From: Candidatus Saccharibacteria bacterium UBA5152
GTDB lineage: Bacteria > Patescibacteriota > Saccharimonadia > Saccharimonadales > UBA4665
NCBI GenBank assembly: GCA_002413755.1
Contig: DHXQ01000032.1
Location: forward strand, 26,216 to 39,879
Direction: 5' to 3'
Length of the DNA: 13,664 nucleotides
Position 1 is the first letter of the stretch; each line of letters starts with the position of its first letter. The notes beneath the pieces were generated by a model. The model saw nothing but the letters and a program-made list of their open reading frames with translations, was not told the origin of the DNA and did no database searches. Made by a program: the position numbers and the translations under genes. Below are positions 7,001 through 13,488 of this stretch, piece after piece.

Positions 7001-8278
7001 TTAATGGGGTGCTGATGGGGGCGGAGCCGGCGGCGGCTGTTGGCGGGGAGCTGAGGGGGGCATCGTTGTGATGTTGTGCACGGGTGGATGCTGCTGCCCT
7101 CCTCGCCTTCTGCGTTGGCCTTGGCCGGACCCGGATGGGTTATTCGGCGGCGGCTGGGCTCCCGGAGCATTTGGTGACGGGTTTGTTCTGGAACTGGCCC
7201 TGTTATTTCGCCGGGCGCGTGCTTGGCGTGCAACCTTTCTAGCCATGGCTGCAGCAGCAACTACGACGACCGCTTCGGGACCAGCAGCAGCTGCGACCTT
7301 GAGTCCCATCTGTTGGGCTCCTGTCCGGACACCATGTTCAACTCCAGTCTTTACCAACCGCTTCTTGAGCGGAGGCTTATGCATCCGGACTGTCATTGGC
7401 ATGCTGCCTTGATGTGCCTGTCGGGCCATGTTGCTGCTTTGCTGCGGCGTCCGCTTGACGACCGACTTGACCTTACCCGTGACCCGGCTGGCGACCCGTC
7501 CGAAGACTTCACTGTTGAAGACCTTCTTGCGAAGTCCTATGTAGATCGCCACCTGAATCGATATCGCCACAATGAGCGAGGCGATCAGATAGACGCAGGT
7601 GCCAAAAACACTTTTGCCCAGCAGGCCGTAATCGGTCATCACCTTGCCGACTTCAATCATCAGGATGGCTGCCGGCCGGCCCAGTGTCATGGTCAGAAGA
7701 CCAGTCGACAGAAGCCAGTACAACAGCCGGTGATTGATGCCGTACAGGGAGATGCCAAACAACAGGCCAAACTTGACGATGATGATGAGCACCTGGTACA
7801 TGTAGAAAATCACGAGCAGGACTGCACCCCAGAATGAAATGAAGCCGCCACCGATGATTGCGGTGACGATGTTGCCGGTTGGCGGTACGGTCAGGAAAGA
7901 AACTCCTGTTGGTTGACTTGGCGGCGGGTGGTAAAACTGGGCCGCATCAGACAACACATTACCGAAGGCAACAAGCCCGTCCGCAACGGCGAACCAGATG
8001 GGTGTCAGGACGACCAGTGCGATAACAGCACCGAATGCGTCGATTGCCCGCCTGGCTGTTTTGCGGTGCAGGATGGCAATAACTGATGTAGCAACTGCCA
8101 CCGAGAGAGCCAGTCTTCCGGCTGAGCCCAGAGCATTTCCGTACAGGTAGTCCAGCGGGGCGTTCATCTCAGCGCGTGCTGGATGTGCAATCAGGGTCTC
8201 GAAGTTACCGACCAACCCCTTCAAGCACGACAGTAAGAAATCCTTGAGGTAGTCAAACGGATTCCAGTGAAGTGGCAT
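7001..8278 (-). CDS. VirB6/TrbL-like polytopic membrane protein of the T4SS
   Basis: This 425-residue inner-membrane channel candidate has five or six TM segments: about 51-70, 79-108, 136-180 (probably two), 184-209 and 223-249. They match the TrbL/VirB6 pattern. A short amphipathic N-terminus (PFDYLKDFLLSCLKGLVGNF) precedes them. The C-terminal third (about 250-425) is a long, basic, Pro/Gln/Ala-rich cytoplasmic tail with RRRR and PPP runs and little predicted order. Such tails are common in Gram-positive VirB6 relatives. The ATG at 8276-8278 has AGAGGAG 10 nt upstream. A hairpin lies directly before this ribosome binding site. The stop overlaps the ribosome binding site of the next gene. 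Family level is fairly secure from topology and neighbours; no catalytic motif is expected. Confidence 0.75.
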   Translation of the reverse strand: MPLHWNPFDYLKDFLLSCLKGLVGNFETLIAHPARAEMNAPLDYLYGNALGSAGRLALSVAVATSVIAILHRKTARRAIDAFGAVIALVVLTPIWFAVADGLVAFGNVLSDAAQFYHPPPSQPTGVSFLTVPPTGNIVTAIIGGGFISFWGAVLLVIFYMYQVLIIIVKFGLLFGISLYGINHRLLYWLLSTGLLTMTLGRPAAILMIEVGKVMTDYGLLGKSVFGTCVYLIASLIVAISIQVAIYIGLRKKVFNSEVFGRVASRVTGKVKSVVKRTPQQSSNMARQAHQGSMPMTVRMHKPPLKKRLVKTGVEHGVRTGAQQMGLKVAAAAGPEAVVVVAAAAMARKVARQARARRNNRASSRTNPSPNAPGAQPPPNNPSGSGQGQRRRRGGQQHPPVHNITTMPPSAPRQQPPPAPPPSAPH

Positions 8279-8296
8279 AGCTTAGTTGCTCCTCTC

Positions 8297-8346
8297 TGCC
8301 CCACCGCTGGCGTAATCTATACAGACCAGTGGTCAGCGACGGGGCA
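8297..8346 (-). other. Hairpin between the pilin-like and VirB6-like genes
   Basis: TGCCCC (8297-8302) pairs with GGGGCA (8341-8346) and CGCTG (8305-8309) with CAGCG (8334-8338), separated by a 2-nt mismatch. The loop is 24 nt. On the minus-strand RNA the stem ends immediately before the AGAGGAG ribosome binding site of the VirB6-like gene. It could protect the 3' end of the upstream pilin message or modulate translation of the channel gene. Confidence 0.5.
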
Positions 8347-8379
8347 TCGATATCAGTGCAGATCGCAGGTAGCGACTGC

Positions 8380-8688
8380 CTAGCAACCCATGTGGCCGAC
8401 GAGGCTGATGGCAATCGTGATGAGAGCACTGACAGCAACGGCGGCGCCGATGATCCAGAAGAACGCGCTCCCCACCTTGTGACGGGCTGACGGAATTGCT
8501 GCCACGAGGATCAGCAAGATCCCGAGTCCGATGATGACGACGGGAAGCGCCTGCCGGAGCCCGACGATCTGGCCGACCAGGTTGTTGAGCGGGTCCTTGA
8601 TCGAGTTCCAGAGGTCGTTCTTGGCAGTAGGGCACTTGTAGGCCAACACGGTGGTTGCTGTGTTGACAGCGGTGATGGGATTGGTCAT
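8380..8688 (-). CDS. Small two-TM protein, VirB2/TrbC-like pilin candidate
   Basis: This 102-residue protein has a polar N-terminus (about 1-46) and two hydrophobic helices (about 47-66 and 74-97) joined by a short basic turn (PSARHK). That is the hairpin topology of VirB2/TrbC pilins and of Gram-positive T4SS small membrane subunits. There is no clear cleavable signal peptide. Cys19 and the C-terminal Cys102 would lie on the same side of the membrane and could form a disulfide if extracellular. The ATG (8686-8688) overlaps the stop of the MinD-like gene by 4 nt, with GGAG 7 nt upstream. VirB3 is the main alternative by size. A roughly 100-bp gap with a hairpin follows. Confidence 0.6.
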   Translation of the reverse strand: MTNPITAVNTATTVLAYKCPTAKNDLWNSIKDPLNNLVGQIVGLRQALPVVIIGLGILLILVAAIPSARHKVGSAFFWIIGAAVAVSALITIAISLVGHMGC

Positions 8689-10073
8689 GACTGTTCTCCC
8701 TCGGTTTGCTGGCGACTGGCGTCGTCAGATGGAGCGGACTGAACTTGCGGGATGGTAATGCCACGGGCACGTGCGACCTGCGCTAGCCAGGCAATGCCAA
8801 GCTGACGGTAAGCCTCGCGTGTGTCCCATTGCAGAACCTCCAGGTTGACCTCGCCATCCCGAGCGATCTCAGGGTCGTGAGGTATTCCCAGGAATGGTCC
8901 ATCGAACTTGTACTCCTCGGTGACCTCGTCCCTGATGTTGACCAGGTTGAGGTACCTGCGGTAGTATTCGAGATCCGCTCCTGCGGGCAGGTTGCTGATG
9001 ACGACAACGCCGTTGTTGACCTTGTCTTCGTAGCCGCGCCTGCGGAGCGTCTGCATGCTTGTAGCCAGCCGCTTCAGCGAGGCGGGCACTTTCACGTTGG
9101 CCGTGAATACGAGTACATCTGCCGCCTCTACGACCGCCAGCGTCACCGGTTCGGTGATGTCATTGGCCGTATCGACGAACAGGTATTCGCACAGGCCTCG
9201 CGTGACCTGGAGGATCTTCCTGACCTTCACTTCCGGAACCCGGTTCTCGCCGTCGACGATTGATTCGGCGGTGATTGCCCGAACGCTGTAGCGCGTCGGC
9301 CGGATTCGCCGGATGAAGCCCTTGAAGTCCGCCACAGATGCAGCATCTTCATCGAGAGCTTTTGCCAGCTGCTGGATCGACAGCGTGTCGGTGAAGTCTT
9401 TGCCGAGACGAGCCGCACTGTCGCCGGCTGCCGGGTTGGCATCCAGAACGATGAGTACGGACCGCGTGTCCTCGGCAAACTCTGAGGCCTCGTTGACCGT
9501 AGTTGCGGTGGTTGCAGCGGCTCCCTTGACGCCGATGAACGCAACGACCGCCGTCGGTACGACGTCGGTTGACTGAGTCATGGCAGCGATAGAGGCTGCT
9601 TCCTGGGCTTGACGCTGGGCTTCAGCTTCAGCGGCTGCATCGGCTGCTTCAGCGGCTGCGACTTCTGCATCGTGTACCTGCTGCTCTTTGGATGAGAGCT
9701 TCGGAACGATGTTGGGCCGCCGCCGGATGTGCATGTTGATCCAGTACCACTTGGCACGCCAGCCTTGGGTGGGGATCGGAACGCCTGCTGGTGCAACACG
9801 CTTTGGCGTCTTGGTTTCGACCTCGGTCGTGTCGCCCTGAACGGCGTTCGTGCTGTTGCTCTTTGGAGATGTGGTGCTACTGCCGGTTGTACCGGTGGTC
9901 GCCGTTGTTGCAACGGGCATGTCTGTCGATTCCTCGTGTGTAGATGTGGTATCCGCAGCGTTTCTTCTCGCGAAGAGACGACGACGGGCCGCACGTGGTT
10001 TCGGCTGAACTCCAACGGGTACACGACGGGAAGTTCCACCAGCTGGTACTGCTGTTCTTACGGGTGAGACCAT
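8685..10073 (-). CDS. MinD/ParA/TadZ-like protein with degenerate P-loop, first gene of the T4SS operon
   Basis: This 462-residue protein has a low-complexity, basic then Thr/Ser-rich N-terminus (1-95), a Trp/Arg-rich amphipathic stretch (GWRAKWYWINMHIRRRP, 104-120) that may bind membrane, and an Ala/Glu-rich coiled coil (about 127-163). A MinD-like Rossmann domain follows (about 172-435). The deviant Walker A should read KGGxGKTT, but here it is KGAAATTA (183-190): the signature Lys183 remains while the P-loop Lys is replaced. Other family landmarks persist, such as LIVLDANPAAGDSAARLG (Walker A' region, 207-224) and YLFVDTA (297-303). Loss of the P-loop Lys is also known in TadZ/CpaE proteins, which localise pilus machines to a cell pole, so a positioning role is the best inference. 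The ATG has AAGGGGG 7 nt upstream, and the stop is coupled to the pilin start. ATP binding is doubtful. Confidence 0.72.
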   Translation of the reverse strand: MVSPVRTAVPAGGTSRRVPVGVQPKPRAARRRLFARRNAADTTSTHEESTDMPVATTATTGTTGSSTTSPKSNSTNAVQGDTTEVETKTPKRVAPAGVPIPTQGWRAKWYWINMHIRRRPNIVPKLSSKEQQVHDAEVAAAEAADAAAEAEAQRQAQEAASIAAMTQSTDVVPTAVVAFIGVKGAAATTATTVNEASEFAEDTRSVLIVLDANPAAGDSAARLGKDFTDTLSIQQLAKALDEDAASVADFKGFIRRIRPTRYSVRAITAESIVDGENRVPEVKVRKILQVTRGLCEYLFVDTANDITEPVTLAVVEAADVLVFTANVKVPASLKRLATSMQTLRRRGYEDKVNNGVVVISNLPAGADLEYYRRYLNLVNIRDEVTEEYKFDGPFLGIPHDPEIARDGEVNLEVLQWDTREAYRQLGIAWLAQVARARGITIPQVQSAPSDDASRQQTEGEQS

Positions 10074-10107
10074 GTCTCTGCCCCCTTCTGAGAGTAGTTG
10101 TAGATGA

Positions 10108-10137
10108 ATTGTAAAGGTGTTTCCTCTGAAGCTACAA
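10108..10137 (-). promoter_or_regulatory. Candidate promoter of the secretion operon
   Basis: On the minus strand a TACAAT -10 box (10108-10113, 5 of 6) lies 34 nt upstream of the first operon start codon. The -35 is weak: TTGTAG (10132-10137) at 18-nt spacing. A poor -35 suggests activator dependence or a non-standard sigma factor. Confidence 0.4.
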
Positions 10138-10297
10138 GCTCAACTCCTTTCTAGGATACTCGGCGGTGGGCGAACTACAGAGCCGGATTTTTGTCCGGTT
10201 TCAGTGCTGATGTAATGCTTGAAATTTGGGGTCAGCATAGAAATCGAACAAAGATCAGTAGGATCGTTCGGTGTTACCTCTTTTCATACAGGTCAGC

Positions 10298-10312
10298 CTA
10301 ATCTAACCTAAC
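10298..10312. repeat. Three tandem CTAAY pentamers
   Basis: CTAAT, CTAAC and CTAAC follow each other without spacers in the divergent control region, between the two candidate promoters. Short direct repeats here may be a regulator-binding array, but three copies could also be chance in AT-rich DNA. Confidence 0.3.
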
Positions 10313-10380
10313 TCTACAATTATATGTTTGATATTGCAACTATTATTTTCGACAAAAATATGTCACGGTTATATAGTTTA

Positions 10381-10409
10381 TTGCTTACTTATCATATTGA
10401 TGCTATAAG
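10381..10409 (+). promoter_or_regulatory. Candidate extended -10 promoter for the PH-like membrane gene
   Basis: TTGCTT (10381-10386), a 17-nt spacer ending in TGC, then TATAAG (10404-10409). The TGnTATAA pattern is an extended -10 and can make up for the weak -35. The start would be near 10416, leaving a leader of about 110 nt. Confidence 0.45.
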
Positions 10410-10526
10410 TAGTTTAGACCTCCGGTTTTTTACCGTGATGGTTGCACATCACATCACAAAATCATATCCCCGCTATAGCAAATGTACTGACATACTCATC
10501 AGCCACCGATTCTAAGGAGACCGGAC

Positions 10527-11537
10527 ATGAAGCCTGGATTTGGCAACATCGCAAGTGCAGTAGGTCACAAGGCTGGATCTGGTCTCAGTAGAATTGGAGA
10601 CTGGTTCATGACCACGGTACTTGCATGGGTAGTACTGTTCGAAGGAGCACTTGCCATTCTGGCAAAATGGCTCGTAGTCTCGCACCTGCATGGTTTGGCC
10701 TGGTATTACCAGTGGCTTATCTGCATTGCTATCGGGCTATGCATCACCATTCCCATCGGGGTGGTCCTCAAGTTCATCGACAAGTCGTACGCCACCCGAC
10801 CGGAACTGCCCAGCAATGACTGGCGTCTGCAAGTCATACCGGAAGACAGCAACATCGCACTGAGCGAATGGCGGCGGGTTTGCTGGATGTTGCTTGACGC
10901 CAAGGGTAGCCGGCCGCGTGAAGACGAAGTCATTATGATTCGCCGCGAACACAAGTTTGCACTATTTCCGCTGATTGCGAAAACAGCACTTGTTGTAATC
11001 GCCGTTGCCGGCAGCCTGGTCTCGGCGGCGTTGTACCTGCCTTACCACATACCGTGGTGGTTAATACCGGCGGTTGCGCTGTTTACTGGGCTGACTGCGG
11101 GAATTAGCTTTTACTTCCAATCGCTCAGTTGGCGCTACGAGCTACTGGTAGCTACAAACGTCAACTACTGGGTCGTCGAAATCTGGCCGGCCATTTTCTT
11201 CTGGAAAGACGTTATCAAGCGGAACTACGCCTACAGCCTGTTCAAGGTTGCCAACCACAGCCCCCAGGGCGCTATCGGAAATACAGTGGGCTACGGATGC
11301 GTGGTGATTTCATCTTTCCTTGAAAAGGAAGAGGAGAAGGATTTCTCGAATAAGCGTTTCATTCCTGACAGTGACGATTTTGCTCGAGTCGTCGACGACA
11401 GAATTCCCTACACGCCGGCAAATGCAGCACACAAAGCTACCAAGCGTGAAGCTGCCGCCAAGCTAGCAGCCGGAAAGTCCGCCGAGGATCTCGCTGAGAC
11501 TCAGCAGCAGCCGGTTATCAAGGCGGATATGGCCTGA
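10527..11537 (+). CDS. Four-TM membrane protein resembling bacterial PH-domain (bPH2-type) proteins
   Basis: This 336-residue protein has TM segments at about 28-50, 61-83, 149-171 and 174-197. After the second pair comes a segment with the rhythm of a bacterial PH domain (about 203-263: SWRYELLVATNVNYWVVE, IKRNYAYSLFKVANHS, IGNTVGYGCVVIS). The preceding IMIRREHKFALFPLI resembles the R-x-H-W-like entry seen before TM pairs in such proteins. A charged loop (about 88-138) separates the TM pairs, and the C-terminus (about 290-336) is Ala/Lys/Gln-rich and probably disordered. The ATG is preceded by AAGGAG 8 nt upstream. The gene is divergent from the T4SS operon and shares its control region, which suggests but does not prove a link. 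The PH call is from recollection of the family pattern and could be wrong; function is unknown. Confidence 0.6.
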   Translation: MKPGFGNIASAVGHKAGSGLSRIGDWFMTTVLAWVVLFEGALAILAKWLVVSHLHGLAWYYQWLICIAIGLCITIPIGVVLKFIDKSYATRPELPSNDWRLQVIPEDSNIALSEWRRVCWMLLDAKGSRPREDEVIMIRREHKFALFPLIAKTALVVIAVAGSLVSAALYLPYHIPWWLIPAVALFTGLTAGISFYFQSLSWRYELLVATNVNYWVVEIWPAIFFWKDVIKRNYAYSLFKVANHSPQGAIGNTVGYGCVVISSFLEKEEEKDFSNKRFIPDSDDFARVVDDRIPYTPANAAHKATKREAAAKLAAGKSAEDLAETQQQPVIKADMA

Positions 11538-11558
11538 GTGCATGTGATGTGTGCAAAT

Positions 11559-11572
11559 CCTGGTTCGCCAGG
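11559..11572 (+). other. UUCG-tetraloop hairpin after the PH-like gene
   Basis: CCTGG-TTCG-CCAGG, a 5-bp stem capped by the extra-stable UUCG tetraloop, lies 21 nt after the stop codon. No U-tract follows, so it is more likely a 3'-end stabiliser or part of the larger structure next to it than a terminator. Confidence 0.45.
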
Positions 11573-11575
11573 TCC

Positions 11576-11657
11576 GGGAACGGTGTGTTCGAGTAAGAAT
11601 GGTGTTTTCGGATCGCTCCCAAGCGATTCACCCATTCCCAAAGACCACACCGTTCCC
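11576..11657. repeat. 82-nt nested inverted repeat (three stacked stems)
   Basis: The outer arms GGGAACGGTGTG (11576-11587) and CACACCGTTCCC (11646-11657) are perfect over 12 bp. Inside them GAATGGTG pairs with CACCCATTC (one bulged C), and innermost ATCGCT pairs with AGCGAT around CCCA. The element sits between two convergently uncoupled plus-strand genes, has no open frame and no flanking T-run. It may be a structured RNA, a palindromic repeat element, or a transcript-end barrier. Confidence 0.65.
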
Positions 11658-11772
11658 TAGCACCACCAATTGCCAAATTATTATTACAAAACCGTGGCGA
11701 CATCTAAGCCAATCTTCAGCGTCTTATTATATTCTTGTCCAGTGTGCTGTAGCTTCTCGGTGTGCGATCATG

Positions 11773-11778
11773 CATAAT
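11773..11778 (+). promoter_or_regulatory. Candidate -10 box for the LCP gene
   Basis: CATAAT (5 of 6) lies 23 nt upstream of the LCP start codon, with no good -35 at 16-18 nt. The mRNA leader would be about 17 nt, fitting the lack of a clear ribosome binding site. Confidence 0.3.
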
Positions 11779-11801
11779 GTAGGCACTAGCACAACCAACT
11801 T

Positions 11802-13073
11802 ATGGAACCGCAAAAAGACACTCAGTATTATCATTCGTATCGGCCGGGAGACAAACCTCGCCAGACAGAGCTGCCCACGGCCCACGAGGCGGTATCACTA
11901 GGGGGTGGCCAAGCGAGCTTCCCGGCCCTTGGCGCTACCCTGCCCGCCTACGGTGTACCGCTAGCTGGGGCGCAGCCTCAAGTTCAGGCAGCCCCGCACA
12001 CACGCCGTTCTGTCAAAAAATGGCTGAAGCGGATCCTGATCAGTATCCTGATTATCGTACTTCTGGCCGGCGTTTACGTCGGCGCCAAATTCCTTATCAA
12101 CGCCAGTAAGACGTTTGGCGGTAACTTGTTCGGTCTGGTCCAGAACGACAAGCTCGAGGGTGAGGATCAGGGGCGGGTCAATATATTGCTGGCCGGCAAC
12201 TCGGCTGATGATGCCGGGCATGCTGGTGGCGATCTGACCGATTCGATCATGCTGATCAGCCTCAATACCAAGGATAAGACGGCGTTTGTGGTCAGTATTC
12301 CGCGCGACCTCTGGGTGGATATTCCTGGGCACGGCTACAGCAAGATCAATGCCGCCTACGTCTATGGTAAGTCTGATAAGTTCAGCCAATCTGGTTATGC
12401 GGTCGGCGGCATGGGTTTACTTGAAAAGGTTGTCGAGCAGAACTTCGATGTCACCATCAATTATTACGCACTCGTCAATTACACTGCCCTGCGCCAGGCG
12501 GTGGACGCTGTCGGTGGCGTCGATGTGACCATCAAGAGCAGCGATCCGCGCGGTCTGTATGATCCAAGCGCCGATTATTCCACTCGGAAGCCCTATGGTC
12601 CGCTGGTCAAGCTGACCAACGGCGTCCATACCCTCAACGGACAACAGGCCCTGAACCTCGCACGGGCCCGTGGAGACGCCTATGGCTCGTATGGCTACGC
12701 TCAGTCCGATTTTACGCGTACGGCCAACCAGCGGCTCCTGCTGGCCGCTCTGAAGGACAAAGCCACCAGTGCCGGTGTGGCTACCAACCCCGTGAGGCTC
12801 GGCAGCCTGCTCGACAGTATCGGTAATAATGTCCAAACCGACTTCAAAACCACCGAAGTTCGCCGACTGGTGACACTGAGTCAGCAGATCCCTAGCAGTA
12901 GTATCACCTCTGTCAGTCTGAATAGTGCCAACGGCAAAAACCTGCTGGCCAGCTACCGGACCTACAACGGTCAGTCAGCGCTGGTACCAGCCGCCGGGGT
13001 TGATGATTACTCTGACATCACAGCCTACCTCGACAAGCTACTGACGCCGCCAACGGCCTCAACCTCCAACTAG
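11802..13073 (+). CDS. LytR-CpsA-Psr (LCP) family wall-polymer transferase
   Basis: This 423-residue membrane protein should transfer undecaprenyl-linked glycopolymers to peptidoglycan outside the cell. A Pro/Gln/Ala-rich cytoplasmic N-terminus (1-66) with a basic patch (THTRRSVKKWLKR-like, about 66-77) is followed by one TM (about 78-96). The LCP catalytic domain spans about 124-320: RVNILLAGNSAD (125-136), GDLTDSIMLISLN (143-155), SIPRDLWVDIPGHGYSKINAAY (165-186, with conserved Arg168, Lys181 and Asn183), YYALVNYTALRQAVDAVGGVDV (221-242) and LARARGDAYGSYGYAQSDFTR (286-306). The C-terminal part (about 330-420) resembles the tail found in actinobacterial-type LCP proteins. The first ATG is used although no Shine-Dalgarno precedes it; no downstream start has a better one. 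TAG ends it 98 bp before the winged-helix gene. Family assignment is strong; the polymer is unknown. Confidence 0.93.
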   Translation: MEPQKDTQYYHSYRPGDKPRQTELPTAHEAVSLGGGQASFPALGATLPAYGVPLAGAQPQVQAAPHTRRSVKKWLKRILISILIIVLLAGVYVGAKFLINASKTFGGNLFGLVQNDKLEGEDQGRVNILLAGNSADDAGHAGGDLTDSIMLISLNTKDKTAFVVSIPRDLWVDIPGHGYSKINAAYVYGKSDKFSQSGYAVGGMGLLEKVVEQNFDVTINYYALVNYTALRQAVDAVGGVDVTIKSSDPRGLYDPSADYSTRKPYGPLVKLTNGVHTLNGQQALNLARARGDAYGSYGYAQSDFTRTANQRLLLAALKDKATSAGVATNPVRLGSLLDSIGNNVQTDFKTTEVRRLVTLSQQIPSSSITSVSLNSANGKNLLASYRTYNGQSALVPAAGVDDYSDITAYLDKLLTPPTASTSN

Positions 13074-13077
13074 GCAT

Positions 13078-13106
13078 TTGCCAAGTTTCAAGCCTGCTTT
13101 AAGAAT
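13078..13106 (+). promoter_or_regulatory. Candidate promoter for the winged-helix gene
   Basis: TTGCCA (13078-13083), a 17-nt spacer, then AAGAAT (13101-13106, 4 of 6). It lies directly after the LCP stop and upstream of the inverted repeat at 13125-13152. Confidence 0.3.
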
Positions 13107-13124
13107 CGCGGCCTATGCTACTGA

Positions 13125-13152
13125 TATTGGGTTAGCTCGCAGGCACCCAATA
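13125..13152 (+). promoter_or_regulatory. 8-bp inverted repeat before the winged-helix gene: operator or leader hairpin
   Basis: TATTGGGT (13125-13132) and ACCCAATA (13145-13152) are perfect complements around a 12-nt spacer and end 6 nt before the AAAGGAGG ribosome binding site. The loop contains GCAGGC (13139-13144), which can also pair with GCCTGC at 13092-13097, giving a competing fold. It may be the binding site of the encoded regulator (autoregulation) or an RNA switch. No U-tract follows. Confidence 0.45.
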
Positions 13153-13171
13153 CAAAATAAAGGAGGCACAT

Positions 13172-13456
13172 ATGCAACACATCGAATTACCACGGGATTA
13201 CGCGCTGGTCCTGCAAACCGTCCATGAGAACGGCGAAGAAGATTTTACCAACCTGGCCGAGACACTCCGCTTCGACCGCCAGCGCCTGGCGCACATCATC
13301 GAATCACTGAAGCACCGCGGGCTGATCTCGTTTAGCAGCTCGGCAAATAGCATCGGCCGCTCGGGCAATGACGCCTGGATTCGCCTCAGCTCCAAGGGCC
13401 GCAAAATCATGCAGACTATCTGGCCCGAGTCGAGCGGCCTATCGTATGGTTATTAG
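13172..13456 (+). CDS. Small winged-helix (MarR-like) DNA-binding protein
   Basis: This is a 94-residue single-domain transcription regulator candidate. Helix 1 is about DYALVLQTVHENG (9-21), helix 2 FTNLAETLRF (25-34) and recognition helix RQRLAHIIESLKHRGLI (36-52). A wing with a Ser/Gly-rich turn (SSSANSIGRSGNDAWIRL) follows, then a last helix SSKGRKIMQTIW. The LxxRGLI-then-wing pattern is typical of MarR and PadR-like folds, but the long dimerisation helices of full MarR proteins are missing. The ATG has a near-perfect AAAGGAGG 5 nt upstream, so good translation is expected. It lies between the LCP gene and a membrane-protein gene and could regulate either or itself. DNA binding is inferred. 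Confidence 0.7.
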   Translation: MQHIELPRDYALVLQTVHENGEEDFTNLAETLRFDRQRLAHIIESLKHRGLISFSSSANSIGRSGNDAWIRLSSKGRKIMQTIWPESSGLSYGY

Positions 13457-13488
13457 ACGCCCGCCATTTGTTATACTGGAGCTAACCC

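Larger units (their letters stand above)
10074..10526. other. Divergent intergenic region between the T4SS operon and the PH-like gene
   Basis: This 453-bp stretch has no convincing gene and becomes strongly AT-rich from about 10290 to 10470. Besides the two candidate promoters it holds a hairpin AGCCGGA/TCCGGTT (10181-10200) with a TTTTTG loop and three tandem pentamers (10298-10312). A 63-codon frame (10324-10515) has no ribosome binding site and is rejected. The region is the natural place for joint control of the secretion operon and the PH-like gene. Confidence 0.55.

Noticed and set aside
10324..10515. 63-codon open frame in the divergent intergenic region
   Set aside because: No ribosome binding site before its ATG, composition simply follows the AT-rich DNA, and it overlaps the best candidate promoter of the downstream gene.
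11559..11600. SRP RNA-like CCAGGTCCGGGAAC and T-arm-like GTTCGAGT
   Set aside because: The conserved SRP apical GGAAGGAAGCA element is missing, and no tRNA cloverleaf can be drawn around the T-arm-like piece.
11576..11657. Integron attC site
   Set aside because: The arm ends do not match the RYYYAAC/GTTRRRY core sites, and no integrase or gene cassettes are present.
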